From assembly GCF_002940685.1 (NCBI RefSeq), contig NZ_PNFP01000002.1, positions 124,001 to 188,000 of the forward strand: DNA of 64,000 bases. The letters run 5' to 3'. Positions 36,092 to 44,724 of the stretch are shown here, piece after piece (positions within the stretch are counted from its first letter, which is position 1; every line of letters starts with the position of its first letter). A program made the position numbers and the translations under genes. Source of the DNA: Ensifer adhaerens (GTDB lineage: Bacteria > Pseudomonadota > Alphaproteobacteria > Rhizobiales > Rhizobiaceae). Under the pieces are notes generated by a model. It saw only the letters and a list, made by a program, of their open reading frames with translations. It was not told the DNA's origin and searched no databases.

Positions 36092-36125
36092 GAAAGCGCC
36101 GAAACCAGGCGGTTTCGGCGCTTTC
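36092..36125 (-). terminator. Long hairpin after btaB
   Basis: A perfect 15-bp stem (arms 36092-36106 and 36111-36125) with a 4-base loop lies 55 bases after the btaB stop. It has no T-run but is one of the strongest stems in the window. Confidence 0.65.
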
Positions 36126-36179
36126 CAGGGCAGGCTGTCCCCATGGGGCATGAAAACCGCCGGGTGAATGGCTACCGTC

Positions 36180-36848
36180 CTAGGCGGCGATCGCCACGGC
36201 CGGGCGGTGATAGACGGCAAGCCAGGCATAGCCGCGGCCGATCGCGCGCCGCTCCAGATCGGCGCCATTTGCCCGGGCTTTTTCGCGCAGCACGTCGAAC
36301 AGGCGCTCGCGCGGCGTCACGTGGAAGCGGTTCAGCCAGCCGTGCAGCGCCCGGCGGAAGCTCGTCGGCAGACGCTCCTGCTGGCCGAAATCGGCAATGT
36401 GCAGCGAGCCGCCCGGATTGAGTGCCGCGATCGCCGCATCGATCGCCTTCTGCCAATCGGGGATCATCGACAGCGAGTAGGAGATGACGATGTGGTCGAA
36501 CCCCCTTTCGCCGAAGGCCGCCGGGTCGAAATCGGTTGCGTCGGCGACGTGGAGCGTGGCGCGCCTCTTGCCGCCGCGATTGAGCTTCGCGTCGGCCGAC
36601 GTCAGCATTTCCTGGGATATGTCGAGCCCGAACAGGCGGGCCGACGGAAAACAGCGGCCGATCAGTGCCAGATTGCGCCCGGTGCCGCAGCCGACCTCGA
36701 GCACCGAGGCGCCGGAGGCCGGGTTCATTTCGCGGATCAGCGTGTCGCGGCCGAAGAGATAGTACTTCCGTGTCAGATCGTAGAAGTGCCGCTGGTAGCG
36801 GTACATGTGGTCCATGCGCCGCGCGTGGGAGATCCCGGCCTGTTGCAC
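36180..36848 (-). CDS. btaB: Betaine-lipid synthesis methyltransferase BtaB
   Basis: The 222-residue SAM-dependent N-methyltransferase makes diacylglyceryl-trimethylhomoserine (DGTS) by three methylations of the BtaA product. It begins MDHMYRYQRHFYDLTRKYYL, the usual BtaB opening, followed by SAM motif I VLEVGCGTGRNLALIG (about 48) and SYSLSMIPDW (about 121). Phosphorus-free DGTS replaces phospholipids when phosphate is scarce. It starts three bases after the btaA stop, so the two are co-transcribed. ATG 36848 is used; ATG 36815 (MDHMYRY) is another candidate start. Confidence 0.92.
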   Translation of the reverse strand: MQQAGISHARRMDHMYRYQRHFYDLTRKYYLFGRDTLIREMNPASGASVLEVGCGTGRNLALIGRCFPSARLFGLDISQEMLTSADAKLNRGGKRRATLHVADATDFDPAAFGERGFDHIVISYSLSMIPDWQKAIDAAIAALNPGGSLHIADFGQQERLPTSFRRALHGWLNRFHVTPRERLFDVLREKARANGADLERRAIGRGYAWLAVYHRPAVAIAA

Positions 36849-36851
36849 GTC

Positions 36852-38102
36852 TCAGCCCTTCTTGCGGTAGATGTGGAAGCCGCCATAGATGGCGGAGCGG
36901 TCGTCGGCGCCGAGCCTCAACGAGGCCTCGGCGTCGTAGTGCCACTGGTCGAGCAGCGCCGACGAGACGCGGCCCGGCAGGATGCTGTCTTCGGCGGCCG
37001 TGCGGAAGATCACGACAGCACCTTCATCCGCCGTGCGGGTGATTTCCGTCCAGAGGTCGTTCAGCTGCTGATCGGTCATCCAGTCCTGCGCATCGAGCAG
37101 GATATAGCGGTCGACGGAGCCCGCGGATTTGCCCGCGAGAAGTTCGGTGAAGCTCGCATGGCGCACCTCGACGCGATCGGCATTGTTGCGGATCGCCTCA
37201 TAGGCCCGGGCATCGAGATAGGGCGGCAGGTCGCCTTCGTGCGGCAGCGGGTAGCGCCGGCCGAAGGCCTGCCAGGCGAAGTAGTTTTCGCGCAGCGGGA
37301 AGTGACAGGTGAGCTTTTCGAGGCGATGGCGCAGCACGGCGGCCAGCGACTTCTCGGCACTCAGGCTTGCAAGTTCGTCGAACTGCTGCGGCGGGATGCC
37401 AAGACCGAAGAGCGAACTCTTGCGCCCGGTGATCCAGCGGATGACGGGACGATCGAAAAGCGGCGCCAGACGCTCGTCGAAGAACTGGCGCTGTTCGCGC
37501 ATGGAGCGCGCCTTGACGAATTCCTCCGGGTTGACGCCGTGCAGGCGGGCAAGCACGTGGCTTGCGGCAATGAAGCGGCCGAGCAGGCCGGTGCGGTAGA
37601 TGTTGCGGTTAAAGACGCCGATGCGCCGGCGGCCGGTCATGTCGCGGCCGTTCCAGTAGCCGAGCGTCGCCGCGTCGAGCTTCGGCGCGATGAACAGGTC
37701 GAAGGCCTGGACGTTGGTCGCCGTGCCTTGCGTCGCCAGGAAACGGGCGACGTCCTTGTGGCTCGGCAGATGGCGGAAGGCCGCAAGCTTCAGGCGGTTC
37801 AGCGCGATGTGATGCGGGTTGAGGTCGACGACGTCGATGCTGCGCGGGCCGGCCGAGAGATAGGTCAGCATGTTGCAGCCGCCGGAGCCGATGGTGACGA
37901 TCCGGCTTTCCGGGGTCAGGCGCATCGCCTCCATGTCGACGATCGGATCTTCCCAGATCTGCGGATAGACGAGGCCCGAAAAGAGCAGGCCGAACAGGCG
38001 TTCCGAGAAGCCTGCGAACGAGAGGGTCTTGTGCTGGAGCAGGGCGTTTTTCAGCTTCGGATTTTTTCTGCCAAAGCCAACGTCGGGAGCGAGTTCATTC
38101 AT
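36852..38102 (-). CDS. btaA: S-adenosylmethionine:diacylglycerol 3-amino-3-carboxypropyltransferase BtaA
   Basis: The 416-residue enzyme transfers the aminocarboxypropyl group of SAM to diacylglycerol, giving diacylglyceryl-homoserine for BtaB. The N-terminal part has VYPQIWEDPIVDMEAM (about 45-60). A SAM motif follows, RIVTIGSGGCNMLTYLSAGP (about 67-86), with VDLNPHH (about 92). Length and order match rhizobial BtaA. No signal peptide is seen; it probably works at the inner membrane surface. In Sinorhizobium bta genes respond to phosphate starvation through PhoB. A weak PHO-box-like site lies at 38150-38167. Confidence 0.95.
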   Translation of the reverse strand: MNELAPDVGFGRKNPKLKNALLQHKTLSFAGFSERLFGLLFSGLVYPQIWEDPIVDMEAMRLTPESRIVTIGSGGCNMLTYLSAGPRSIDVVDLNPHHIALNRLKLAAFRHLPSHKDVARFLATQGTATNVQAFDLFIAPKLDAATLGYWNGRDMTGRRRIGVFNRNIYRTGLLGRFIAASHVLARLHGVNPEEFVKARSMREQRQFFDERLAPLFDRPVIRWITGRKSSLFGLGIPPQQFDELASLSAEKSLAAVLRHRLEKLTCHFPLRENYFAWQAFGRRYPLPHEGDLPPYLDARAYEAIRNNADRVEVRHASFTELLAGKSAGSVDRYILLDAQDWMTDQQLNDLWTEITRTADEGAVVIFRTAAEDSILPGRVSSALLDQWHYDAEASLRLGADDRSAIYGGFHIYRKKG

Positions 38103-38149
38103 CTCTGCCGGTCATCCAGTTGAAACTTAGGCGCTTCTAAAGTGACTCG

Positions 38150-38167
38150 GCTACACTTTGATGACGG
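38150..38167 (-). promoter_or_regulatory. Weak PHO-box-like site before btaA
   Basis: On the minus strand CCGTCAT and GTGTAGC lie 11 bp apart, matching about 13 of 18 PHO-box positions. The site is 48 bases before btaA in the right orientation. The second half-site is poor. Confidence 0.4.
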
Positions 38168-38280
38168 GCTTTCCCACAGGGTCTGGACGGCCTCCGGAGC
38201 GCAAATCTACAATTTTTCACCCATAAGAATTCATTAAACCCTGACGTGCTAGCACCTCCTCACATACGGGGGGCGTCGAC

Positions 38281-39840
38281 ATGATGTTAAGTACGTTTCT
38301 GCCGAAGCCCGAGCAGCGATTTGCGGCTGCCGGCGCGGCATTGGGGGCTCTGGTTTCGGCGGCCTGGCTCGCCAGTGGAACCGCTCTTCCCGGCGAGATG
38401 GCGCCGCATTGGGATGTCCCCGCCGTGCTGGCGGCCGGCGCCATGCCCTTTGTTCTCGGCGGTTCCTTCTATCGCTGGCGCTACTCGCGCCGGCTCGAGC
38501 TGGAGTTGCGCGCAGCGCGGCGCGCCGAGCGCCGCCTGCGCAACGAGGTCCACCGCGACAAGCTGACGGGGCTTGCAAACCGCGCAGCGCTCGAGGTCGA
38601 CATCAGCCAGGCGCTTTGCGCGGAAGGTGCAGCGTTTGCGCGCAACGCCTTGCTTCTTCTCGATCTCGACCGCTTCAAGATGATCAACGATACGCTGGGG
38701 CACGACGCCGGCGACAGGCTGCTGGCGCTGTTCGGCGGCCGTCTCAAACGTGCCTTTGCCGGCGAGGCGACCGTCTATCGCCTCGGCGGCGACGAGTTCG
38801 TGCTTGCGGCCGCGCGTGCGCCATCCCAGGCCGATGCGGAAATGCTCGCTATGCGGGTGGAGAGGCTGTTCGAAGCGCCGTTCGACCTCGGCGAAACGCG
38901 CGTCGCTTCCGGCTGCAGCATCGGCATCGCCTTCATCGAGCGGGCGGACAAGTCGACATCCGACGTCTTGAAGCGGGCGGATCTGGCGCTCTACGAGGCC
39001 AAGGCGATCAGCGGCAACAGCCATGCCTTCCACTCCGAAACCCTGTCCCGTGCCATGCGGCTCAAGGCGGAAGCCGAGCGCGATCTCACGCGCGGTTTCG
39101 CGGAGGATGAGTTCTTTCTCGTATTCTTGCCGATCCTTAGCATCGAAAGCGGATCCATCCGCGGGTTCCAGGCGCTCTTGCGCTGGCGGCATCCGCAGCT
39201 CGGCGTCATCGATGCGGAAACGTTCGAGCCGCCGGAGCAGAGCGCGATCACGCGGTCGCTGGGCGCCTGGGCGCTTCAGACGGCCTGCAGGCAGGCGGCG
39301 ATCTGGCCCCAGCCGAAGGGGCTGACGGTCGCTCCCTTCGTCCCGCAACTGCGCGACCGCGACTTCGTCGCACAGGTGGAGCGGTGCCTTGCGGAGGCGG
39401 ACCTTTCACCGGAGCGCCTGACGATCGAGGTTGCCGAAGGCGTCTCGACCGACGACCTCGCCGTTGTCGCGGAAAACCTGCGGGGACTGCGCGCGCTCGG
39501 CGTTCGCGTCGCTCTTGGCGGCGGCTCCGCCTCGTCGCTGCCGTTGAACCAGATCTCCGACGTGGAGCCCGACCAGGTGACCGTCGACCTTGCAGCCGTG
39601 CGGGCGGCGCACGGAAGCGAGCGCAGCGTGGCGCTGCTCGCCTGCTTGATCAAGACCGGGCAGGTGCTGCGGCTTTCGATCGCCGTCAATGGCGTCGAAA
39701 AGGAAAGCGAGGCGGATTGCGCGCGGGCCTGCGGTGCTATCGAGATCCGCGGCCCCTGGGTTTCGCCTGTTATGGCTGACGTGTCGGTGCTCGTCGGCGA
39801 TGGCGGAATGGAAGAGGCTTACCGCGCCGTCCGGGCGTGA
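38281..39840 (+). CDS. GGDEF protein with degenerate EAL domain
   Basis: The 519-residue protein starts with two hydrophobic segments (about 14-35 and 45-63) and a charged coil. A diguanylate cyclase domain (about 90-250) follows, with LLLDLDRFKMINDTLGH and an intact RLGGDEFVL. The C-terminal EAL domain (about 265-500) is degraded: the EAL triad reads FQALLRWRHP, the usual loop with a D-D-F-G motif reads ALGGGSASSLPL, and several metal-binding acids are missing. It probably makes cyclic-di-GMP while the EAL domain serves as a sensor or inactive partner (inference). It is divergent from btaA, so expression could be coordinated. Confidence 0.9.
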   Translation: MMLSTFLPKPEQRFAAAGAALGALVSAAWLASGTALPGEMAPHWDVPAVLAAGAMPFVLGGSFYRWRYSRRLELELRAARRAERRLRNEVHRDKLTGLANRAALEVDISQALCAEGAAFARNALLLLDLDRFKMINDTLGHDAGDRLLALFGGRLKRAFAGEATVYRLGGDEFVLAAARAPSQADAEMLAMRVERLFEAPFDLGETRVASGCSIGIAFIERADKSTSDVLKRADLALYEAKAISGNSHAFHSETLSRAMRLKAEAERDLTRGFAEDEFFLVFLPILSIESGSIRGFQALLRWRHPQLGVIDAETFEPPEQSAITRSLGAWALQTACRQAAIWPQPKGLTVAPFVPQLRDRDFVAQVERCLAEADLSPERLTIEVAEGVSTDDLAVVAENLRGLRALGVRVALGGGSASSLPLNQISDVEPDQVTVDLAAVRAAHGSERSVALLACLIKTGQVLRLSIAVNGVEKESEADCARACGAIEIRGPWVSPVMADVSVLVGDGGMEEAYRAVRA

Positions 39841-39980
39841 GGGACTTTGTGTCCCGACCTCGGAAGCAATGCACTTTTTCGTGCCTGCGCGCGCCGTTCT
39901 AAAATGAAAAGTTGAGCCGGCCGGGGCTTTCCCTTCCGCAAAAATGCTGGTTCTCTTTGCGCATCAGGCCGGAGGACCGC

Positions 39981-41333
39981 ATGGGACGCTTGTTGAAGAT
40001 ATCGAGTGCTGTGCTGGCGCTGATTGTCGCCGCGCTGTTCGGCTGGCTTGCGCTGGCGCCGCCGGAACTGCTGAAGGTCGGCGACGGCTATGCGGCGAAA
40101 ATCGTCTGTTCCAACGTGTTCATCGCCGGCCGTGACGCCCAGGCGGTGCTCGCCGACGACGTGCAGGCGCCGGGGCATCCCTTGCTCAAGCTCGTGCGCG
40201 TCGGCGTCGACAGCGAGAAGCAGATGGTGACAGCGCGCATCCTCGGTTTTGCGGCAGCCGGTTATGCGGCCTATCGCCCGGGCGCCGGCTGCGCCAGCCT
40301 GCCGGACGGCGTTGCCGCGGGTCTGTCGCCGATCGAGACAAAAACTGCCGCGGCAGCACCCCTGCCGGGCGCGGCCTGGCCGGAAGGCGAGGGGGCTGCG
40401 ATCGATCCGGCCCTGCAGAAGCTCGTAGAGGATGCGGATCTCGCCGGGCCTGGCGTGCGGGCGATCGCCGTGATCCGCGATGGCCGGCTGGTGGCCGAAA
40501 CCTATGGCCAGGGATTTGATCGTTCGACGCCGCTGCTCGGCTGGTCGATGACCAAGTCGGTAACGGCGGCGCTGATCGGCCTTCGGGTCGCCGAGGGGCG
40601 CATGGAGGTTTCGCGCGCCGACCTGCTGCCCGAATGGGCCGGGGACGAGCGGGCCGCCATCACCCTTGCCGACCTGATGGGGATGCAGAGCGGGCTCGCC
40701 TTCAACGAGAATTACGGCGACGTCACCGACGTGACGCGCATGCTTTACCTTGAAAGGGACATGGCAGGCTTTGCCGCAACGCGAACACTTGGCGCCAAGC
40801 CCGGCACGACGTTCAGCTATTCGAGCGGCACAAGCACGCTCCTGTCGCGGATCTGGATGCGAACGTTCGACGACCCGGCGGCAGCGCTCGCCTTTCCTTA
40901 TGACGCGCTGTTTGCACCGCTCGGCATGACGAGCGCCGTTCTGGAGACGGACGAGAGCGGTACCTTCGTCGGCTCGTCCTATATGTATGCAACGGCGCAG
41001 GACTGGGCGCGTTTCGCCCAGTTTCTGCTGCAGGACGGTGTCTGGAAGGGGAGGGCGATGCTGCCGAAGGACTATGTCGCCTTCATGCGCGCGCCGACCA
41101 AGGCATCGGGCGGAAAATACGGCCAGGGCCAGGTATGGCTGGAGGAAAACGGCGTGCGGGCGGGAACTGGCAGTTTCCCGGCGGATGCCTTCTGGATGCT
41201 CGGCCATGACGGCCAGGCGATCATGCTCGTGCCTTCGCTGAAACTGGCGGTGGTGCGGCTGGGGCTCACGCCCTCGCGTCTCGGCTACGACGTGCAGAAA
41301 CTGAACGGCAAAATAATAGAGGCGCTCGATTGA
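39981..41333 (+). CDS. Serine hydrolase of the beta-lactamase/6-aminohexanoate hydrolase family
   Basis: The 450-residue protein has a single N-terminal membrane segment (ISSAVLALIVAALFGWLAL) and a class C beta-lactamase fold with the nucleophile in WSMTKSVTAALIG (SxxK, Ser at about 188). A Tyr of the second motif is in FSYSSGTS (about 280). The third region HDGQAIMLVPS is near the C-terminus (about 412). It probably acts in the periplasm on amides, esters or peptidoglycan peptides. ATG 39981 follows GGAGGA at 5 bases; the longer frame is not used. An inverted repeat overlaps its stop. Confidence 0.88.
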   Translation: MGRLLKISSAVLALIVAALFGWLALAPPELLKVGDGYAAKIVCSNVFIAGRDAQAVLADDVQAPGHPLLKLVRVGVDSEKQMVTARILGFAAAGYAAYRPGAGCASLPDGVAAGLSPIETKTAAAAPLPGAAWPEGEGAAIDPALQKLVEDADLAGPGVRAIAVIRDGRLVAETYGQGFDRSTPLLGWSMTKSVTAALIGLRVAEGRMEVSRADLLPEWAGDERAAITLADLMGMQSGLAFNENYGDVTDVTRMLYLERDMAGFAATRTLGAKPGTTFSYSSGTSTLLSRIWMRTFDDPAAALAFPYDALFAPLGMTSAVLETDESGTFVGSSYMYATAQDWARFAQFLLQDGVWKGRAMLPKDYVAFMRAPTKASGGKYGQGQVWLEENGVRAGTGSFPADAFWMLGHDGQAIMLVPSLKLAVVRLGLTPSRLGYDVQKLNGKIIEALD

Positions 41334-41340
41334 GCGCCTC
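41319..41340 (+). terminator. Hairpin overlapping the serine hydrolase stop codon
   Basis: GAGGCGCTC/GAGCGCCTC (9 bp, GATT loop) spans the TGA stop. The next gene converges from the other strand, so it may insulate both. Confidence 0.55.
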
Positions 41341-41394
41341 GCAAGGGAAATTCCAGAAACGGTGAGAAGCGGCGGGCGAGCCGGGCTGGCCGGC

Positions 41395-42441
41395 TCACTT
41401 CATGCCGAGTTCCTCAAGCAGACCCTTGCGCTTGGCGTGGTAGTAATAGCCACTCGCATAGAGCTTGACCGCGCCGTCGTGCTGGTTGTCGGCCACCATC
41501 CAGGCGCCGTGCAGGTACTTCGTCGCGTATTTGATGTTGGTCTCGGCGTCGAAGAGACCTTCCGCCGGACCGTCATAGCCGAGGCCCTTGGCGGTGTTGT
41601 AGCGGATCTGCATCAGGCCATAATTGCCCTTGCTGTAGGCGCGCGGGTTGTAGTTGCTCTCGCGCTTGACGACGCGGTGCACCAGTTCCACCGGAATGCC
41701 ATTGAGGTCGGCATAATACTTGATCAGCTTGTCGAGTTCGGGACGCGAGCTGGTCGGCGTGTTGGTAAACTTCATCGAATCCGGGATGACGTTGGCGACG
41801 GCGGCCACCGTCGAGCCGATGACGCCGGTCTTCGGGCGCTCGGTCGGCACGATCATGCGGTTGGCGACCAGCGTTTCGAGACCGACCGGTTCGCCGGTGT
41901 CGAAGTCCGATTCCATTGCAGCGGCAACCGCGAGCGTGGAAACCGGAAGATCCTGGACGCGGGCCGTCTTGGTCGCCACAGGCGAGATGGCAGTGGCTGC
42001 CATCTGCGTTGCATTGCCCGAGGCCGGGGCTTCGGCTGCGGCAATCGCAGCGCCTGCGCCGGTCTGCGTTGCAGGCGCAACCATGGCAAGCGCCATGGTG
42101 TCGCCGGGCTTGGCCGCGGGAACCGCGACCAATGCGGGGGCGGCTGCGGCGCCCTGCGCCAGGTCGGTTGCGACCGGGTAGGTCGTAGCCATGCCGGTCG
42201 TCGTTGCGGCCGTCTGGGCGACAAGTGCTGCGCTGGTCGCGGTGGCCACACCATCAGGCGTGGGCAGCGCATAGGCCGTCATCTCGGTGCCGGGCTTTGC
42301 GAGCGGGGTGACCGTCTGCACGGCCGTCAATTCTGCAAGCGACGTGTGCTCTACCGTTGAGCATCCCGAGACGATGGTCGCAGACAACAATGCTGCCACG
42401 CCAAACGTCTGTTTGGAAAGGGAAATACGGTAATTCGCCAT
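41395..42441 (-). CDS. Lytic transglycosylase lipoprotein (SLT domain)
   Basis: The 348-residue protein has a lipoprotein signal ending TIVSGC (Cys at about 27). A long Ala/Thr/Val-rich low-complexity stretch (about 40-215) has no conserved fold. The C-terminal SLT catalytic domain (about 235-348) has the catalytic Glu in VHRVVKRESNYNPRAYSKG and GNYGLMQIRYNTAKGLGYDG. It is tethered to the envelope and cleaves glycan strands. The low-complexity linker probably spans the periplasm or binds the wall (inference). It converges with the serine hydrolase. Confidence 0.9.
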   Translation of the reverse strand: MANYRISLSKQTFGVAALLSATIVSGCSTVEHTSLAELTAVQTVTPLAKPGTEMTAYALPTPDGVATATSAALVAQTAATTTGMATTYPVATDLAQGAAAAPALVAVPAAKPGDTMALAMVAPATQTGAGAAIAAAEAPASGNATQMAATAISPVATKTARVQDLPVSTLAVAAAMESDFDTGEPVGLETLVANRMIVPTERPKTGVIGSTVAAVANVIPDSMKFTNTPTSSRPELDKLIKYYADLNGIPVELVHRVVKRESNYNPRAYSKGNYGLMQIRYNTAKGLGYDGPAEGLFDAETNIKYATKYLHGAWMVADNQHDGAVKLYASGYYYHAKRKGLLEELGMK

Positions 42442-42557
42442 TCTGTCACTTTCGTGCTTCTGGGCCCCGTAGCCCCTGCAAATCAGCGGTTGCCAGCCGC
42501 CAAGCGTGAATCTCCATTAACCTATGAGGCTGGCGGCGGCAAGCGTGGGGTCGAATT

Positions 42558-43193
42558 TCAGGCCGTGGCCCGCTTCATCGTGGCCGTCAGAAGCCCGGCG
42601 CCAATCAGCATGGAGCCACCGGCGCGGTTGACGATTCGCCGCACATTCGGCTTGGAAATCGTGCTGCGGGCGGCGGTCGCAAGGGCTGCATAGAGGCTGG
42701 CATTGAGGATCGCGAGCGTGAGGAACGTCAGCTCGAAAATCGCCATCTGGGGAATGAGCGGCTGGCTGAGATCGAGGAACTGCGGCAGGAAGGCGACGAA
42801 GAAGACGATGCTCTTCGGGTTCAGCGCAGTCACCGCATAGGTGTGAAAGAAGATGCGAAGCGGGCGTTCCGTCGACGTGCTTTCGAGGTCGGCGTCGCCG
42901 CCGGCGGCCACCGGCGCGCGCCAGAGCTTGATGCCGAGCCAAATGAGATAGGCAGCGCCCACCCATTTCAAGACGGTGAAGATGGCGGCAGAGGTGGCGA
43001 GCAGGGCGCCGAGGCCGAGCATGGAGGCGGTCATGGCGGTGAAATCGCCAAGCGCCACGCCGGCGACCGTCGCGCCCGCCGTCTTGCGGCCATGGCCGAG
43101 CGCATAGGAAATGACGAGGAGAATGGTGGGGCCGGGGATGGCGAGCAGCACGGCCGAGGCCGCGGCAAAGGCAAACCAGTGTTCGAACGACAT
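42558..43193 (-). CDS. LysE/RhtB-family amino acid exporter
   Basis: The 211-residue membrane protein with about six hydrophobic segments has the LysE family opening: FAAASAVLLAIPGPTILLVI (about 9-28, containing the conserved IPGP), then YAVTALNPKSIVFFVAFLPQF (about 120-140, the NPK motif) and a C-terminal basic helix. It exports amino acids such as homoserine, threonine or leucine. It stands alone, with 128 bases to the upstream pfp gene on the same side. Confidence 0.92.
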   Translation of the reverse strand: MSFEHWFAFAAASAVLLAIPGPTILLVISYALGHGRKTAGATVAGVALGDFTAMTASMLGLGALLATSAAIFTVLKWVGAAYLIWLGIKLWRAPVAAGGDADLESTSTERPLRIFFHTYAVTALNPKSIVFFVAFLPQFLDLSQPLIPQMAIFELTFLTLAILNASLYAALATAARSTISKPNVRRIVNRAGGSMLIGAGLLTATMKRATA

Positions 43194-43321
43194 GAAAAAG
43201 CTCCGCGCTAAAGGTGGTGTTCGGCAATCAATTCGCCGAGCCAGCCACGGAAACGCGGAGCCGTCAACGTCTAATCAGGCGTTGTCGGCGGATGGCATAT
43301 GCACCCGCCGGCAAGTGTCGG

Positions 43322-44539
43322 TCAGTGCTTCTGGGCCTGCCACTTCTGGCCGATGACGTCCATGACTTCGCCGAACCACTTGGTCGAGGTGTCGAACTGC
43401 TTGCCGCCCTTGATGCGCGGGAACTCGATCGTGCGCAGCTTGCCGCCCTGATCCTCGTCGTGACCCGTCACGCCCGAGACCTTGTTGAGCGCGCTTTCGA
43501 CGGCAAGGTCGACCATGCTCTGGATCAGGCGCAGGTCGTCGCCGTTGGCCGGGGCCGAGCGGGCGTAGTAGCCGGATTTCTGCACCATCGAGCGCTCGGC
43601 GCCGAGAAGGGCTGCGAACTGCTTGGAGAACCAGTTGCCGACATTGATCGTGTCGATCTTCACATGGCCGAAGGCATCGCGCTTGATCGTTTCGCCGGCC
43701 GCTTCCCGTTCGGCGACGATCGCGTCGAGGCAGGCACCTTCGCTGACGAACAGCGTGACGAAGCCGGTGCGGTCCATGACTTTGCGCAGGCGATCGGCTT
43801 CGCCCTGCAGATCGAACTTCATCTCCGGCAGGTAAAGGCCGTCGATGTTCTTCATTTGCCGGTTCATCATGAAGCCGTCGACGAATTCCTTGTCGTCGGT
43901 CATCTGGATATAGGAACGGGCGGTGGCCGCCGTCAGCCAGCCGCTGTGGCGGCCCATAACTTCATGGACGACGAGCGTGCGCGGGGCGGCACTCTGTTCG
44001 TTGCTGACATTGTCGAAGAAGCGGGCGCCGTATTCGGCAGCCGTCCAGGCGCCGAGCGTCTGGCGGATCGGAACGACGTCGTTGTCGACGGTCTTCGGCA
44101 GGCCGACCACGGTCAGGTCGTAGCCGTTGGCGCCGAGATAGGCGGCAAGGTCGGCCGCGGTCGTGTTGGTGTCGTCGCCGCCGATGGTGTGGAGGATCGA
44201 GATGCCGTCCTTGGCAAGCCGCTCGGCCGCGATCCGCAGCGGGTTCTCACCTTCCTTGACGAGGCCGCGCTTGACGCAGTCGGCGGCGTTGGTGAGCTTG
44301 ACGCGGCTGTTGCCGATCGGCGAGCCGCCGTGGCGGTGCAGGATATGGGCCTTCTCGCGCATGTCGCGGGTGATTTCGATGCGATCGGCCAGGAGCAGGC
44401 CCTGGTATCCGGAGCGATAGGCGACCAGTTCGTATTCGGGTGCTACGTCCGTATAGCGCTCGATCAGTCCCCCAACAGCGGATGACAGGCAGGGCGCGAG
44501 CCCGCCGGCCGTCAGCATTGCGACTTTTTTCTTGGCCAT
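43322..44539 (-). CDS. pfp: Pyrophosphate--fructose 6-phosphate 1-phosphotransferase
   Basis: The 405-residue enzyme is a PPi-using phosphofructokinase, reversible, replacing ATP-PfkA in many rhizobia. It has LTAGGLAPCLSSAVGGLIE (about 8), then TIGGDDTNTTAADLAAYL (about 102-119), where the Asp after GGD marks PPi rather than ATP use, and PKTVDNDVVPI (about 132-142). MGRHSGWL and the sugar-phosphate motif near 190 also fit. ATG 44539 follows GAGGAAAC; an 8-residue longer frame is less likely. The gene is monocistronic. Confidence 0.96.
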   Translation of the reverse strand: MAKKKVAMLTAGGLAPCLSSAVGGLIERYTDVAPEYELVAYRSGYQGLLLADRIEITRDMREKAHILHRHGGSPIGNSRVKLTNAADCVKRGLVKEGENPLRIAAERLAKDGISILHTIGGDDTNTTAADLAAYLGANGYDLTVVGLPKTVDNDVVPIRQTLGAWTAAEYGARFFDNVSNEQSAAPRTLVVHEVMGRHSGWLTAATARSYIQMTDDKEFVDGFMMNRQMKNIDGLYLPEMKFDLQGEADRLRKVMDRTGFVTLFVSEGACLDAIVAEREAAGETIKRDAFGHVKIDTINVGNWFSKQFAALLGAERSMVQKSGYYARSAPANGDDLRLIQSMVDLAVESALNKVSGVTGHDEDQGGKLRTIEFPRIKGGKQFDTSTKWFGEVMDVIGQKWQAQKH

Positions 44540-44724
44540 GTTTCCTCCTCGGGACTTTGGCATGCGATAGTTGGGCCTCCATAACCCAAATCAGATGGAA
44601 ATTAAATGACGGGCCTGTGTGACGACGGTGTAAAAATGCCGCCGCCGGATCGGTGAAGGAACGTCGGACGGGGCAGGGGCGATCGAACTTCCGCTTGTGC
44701 CGGGTTGTCGAGCCGCCCGCAGCG

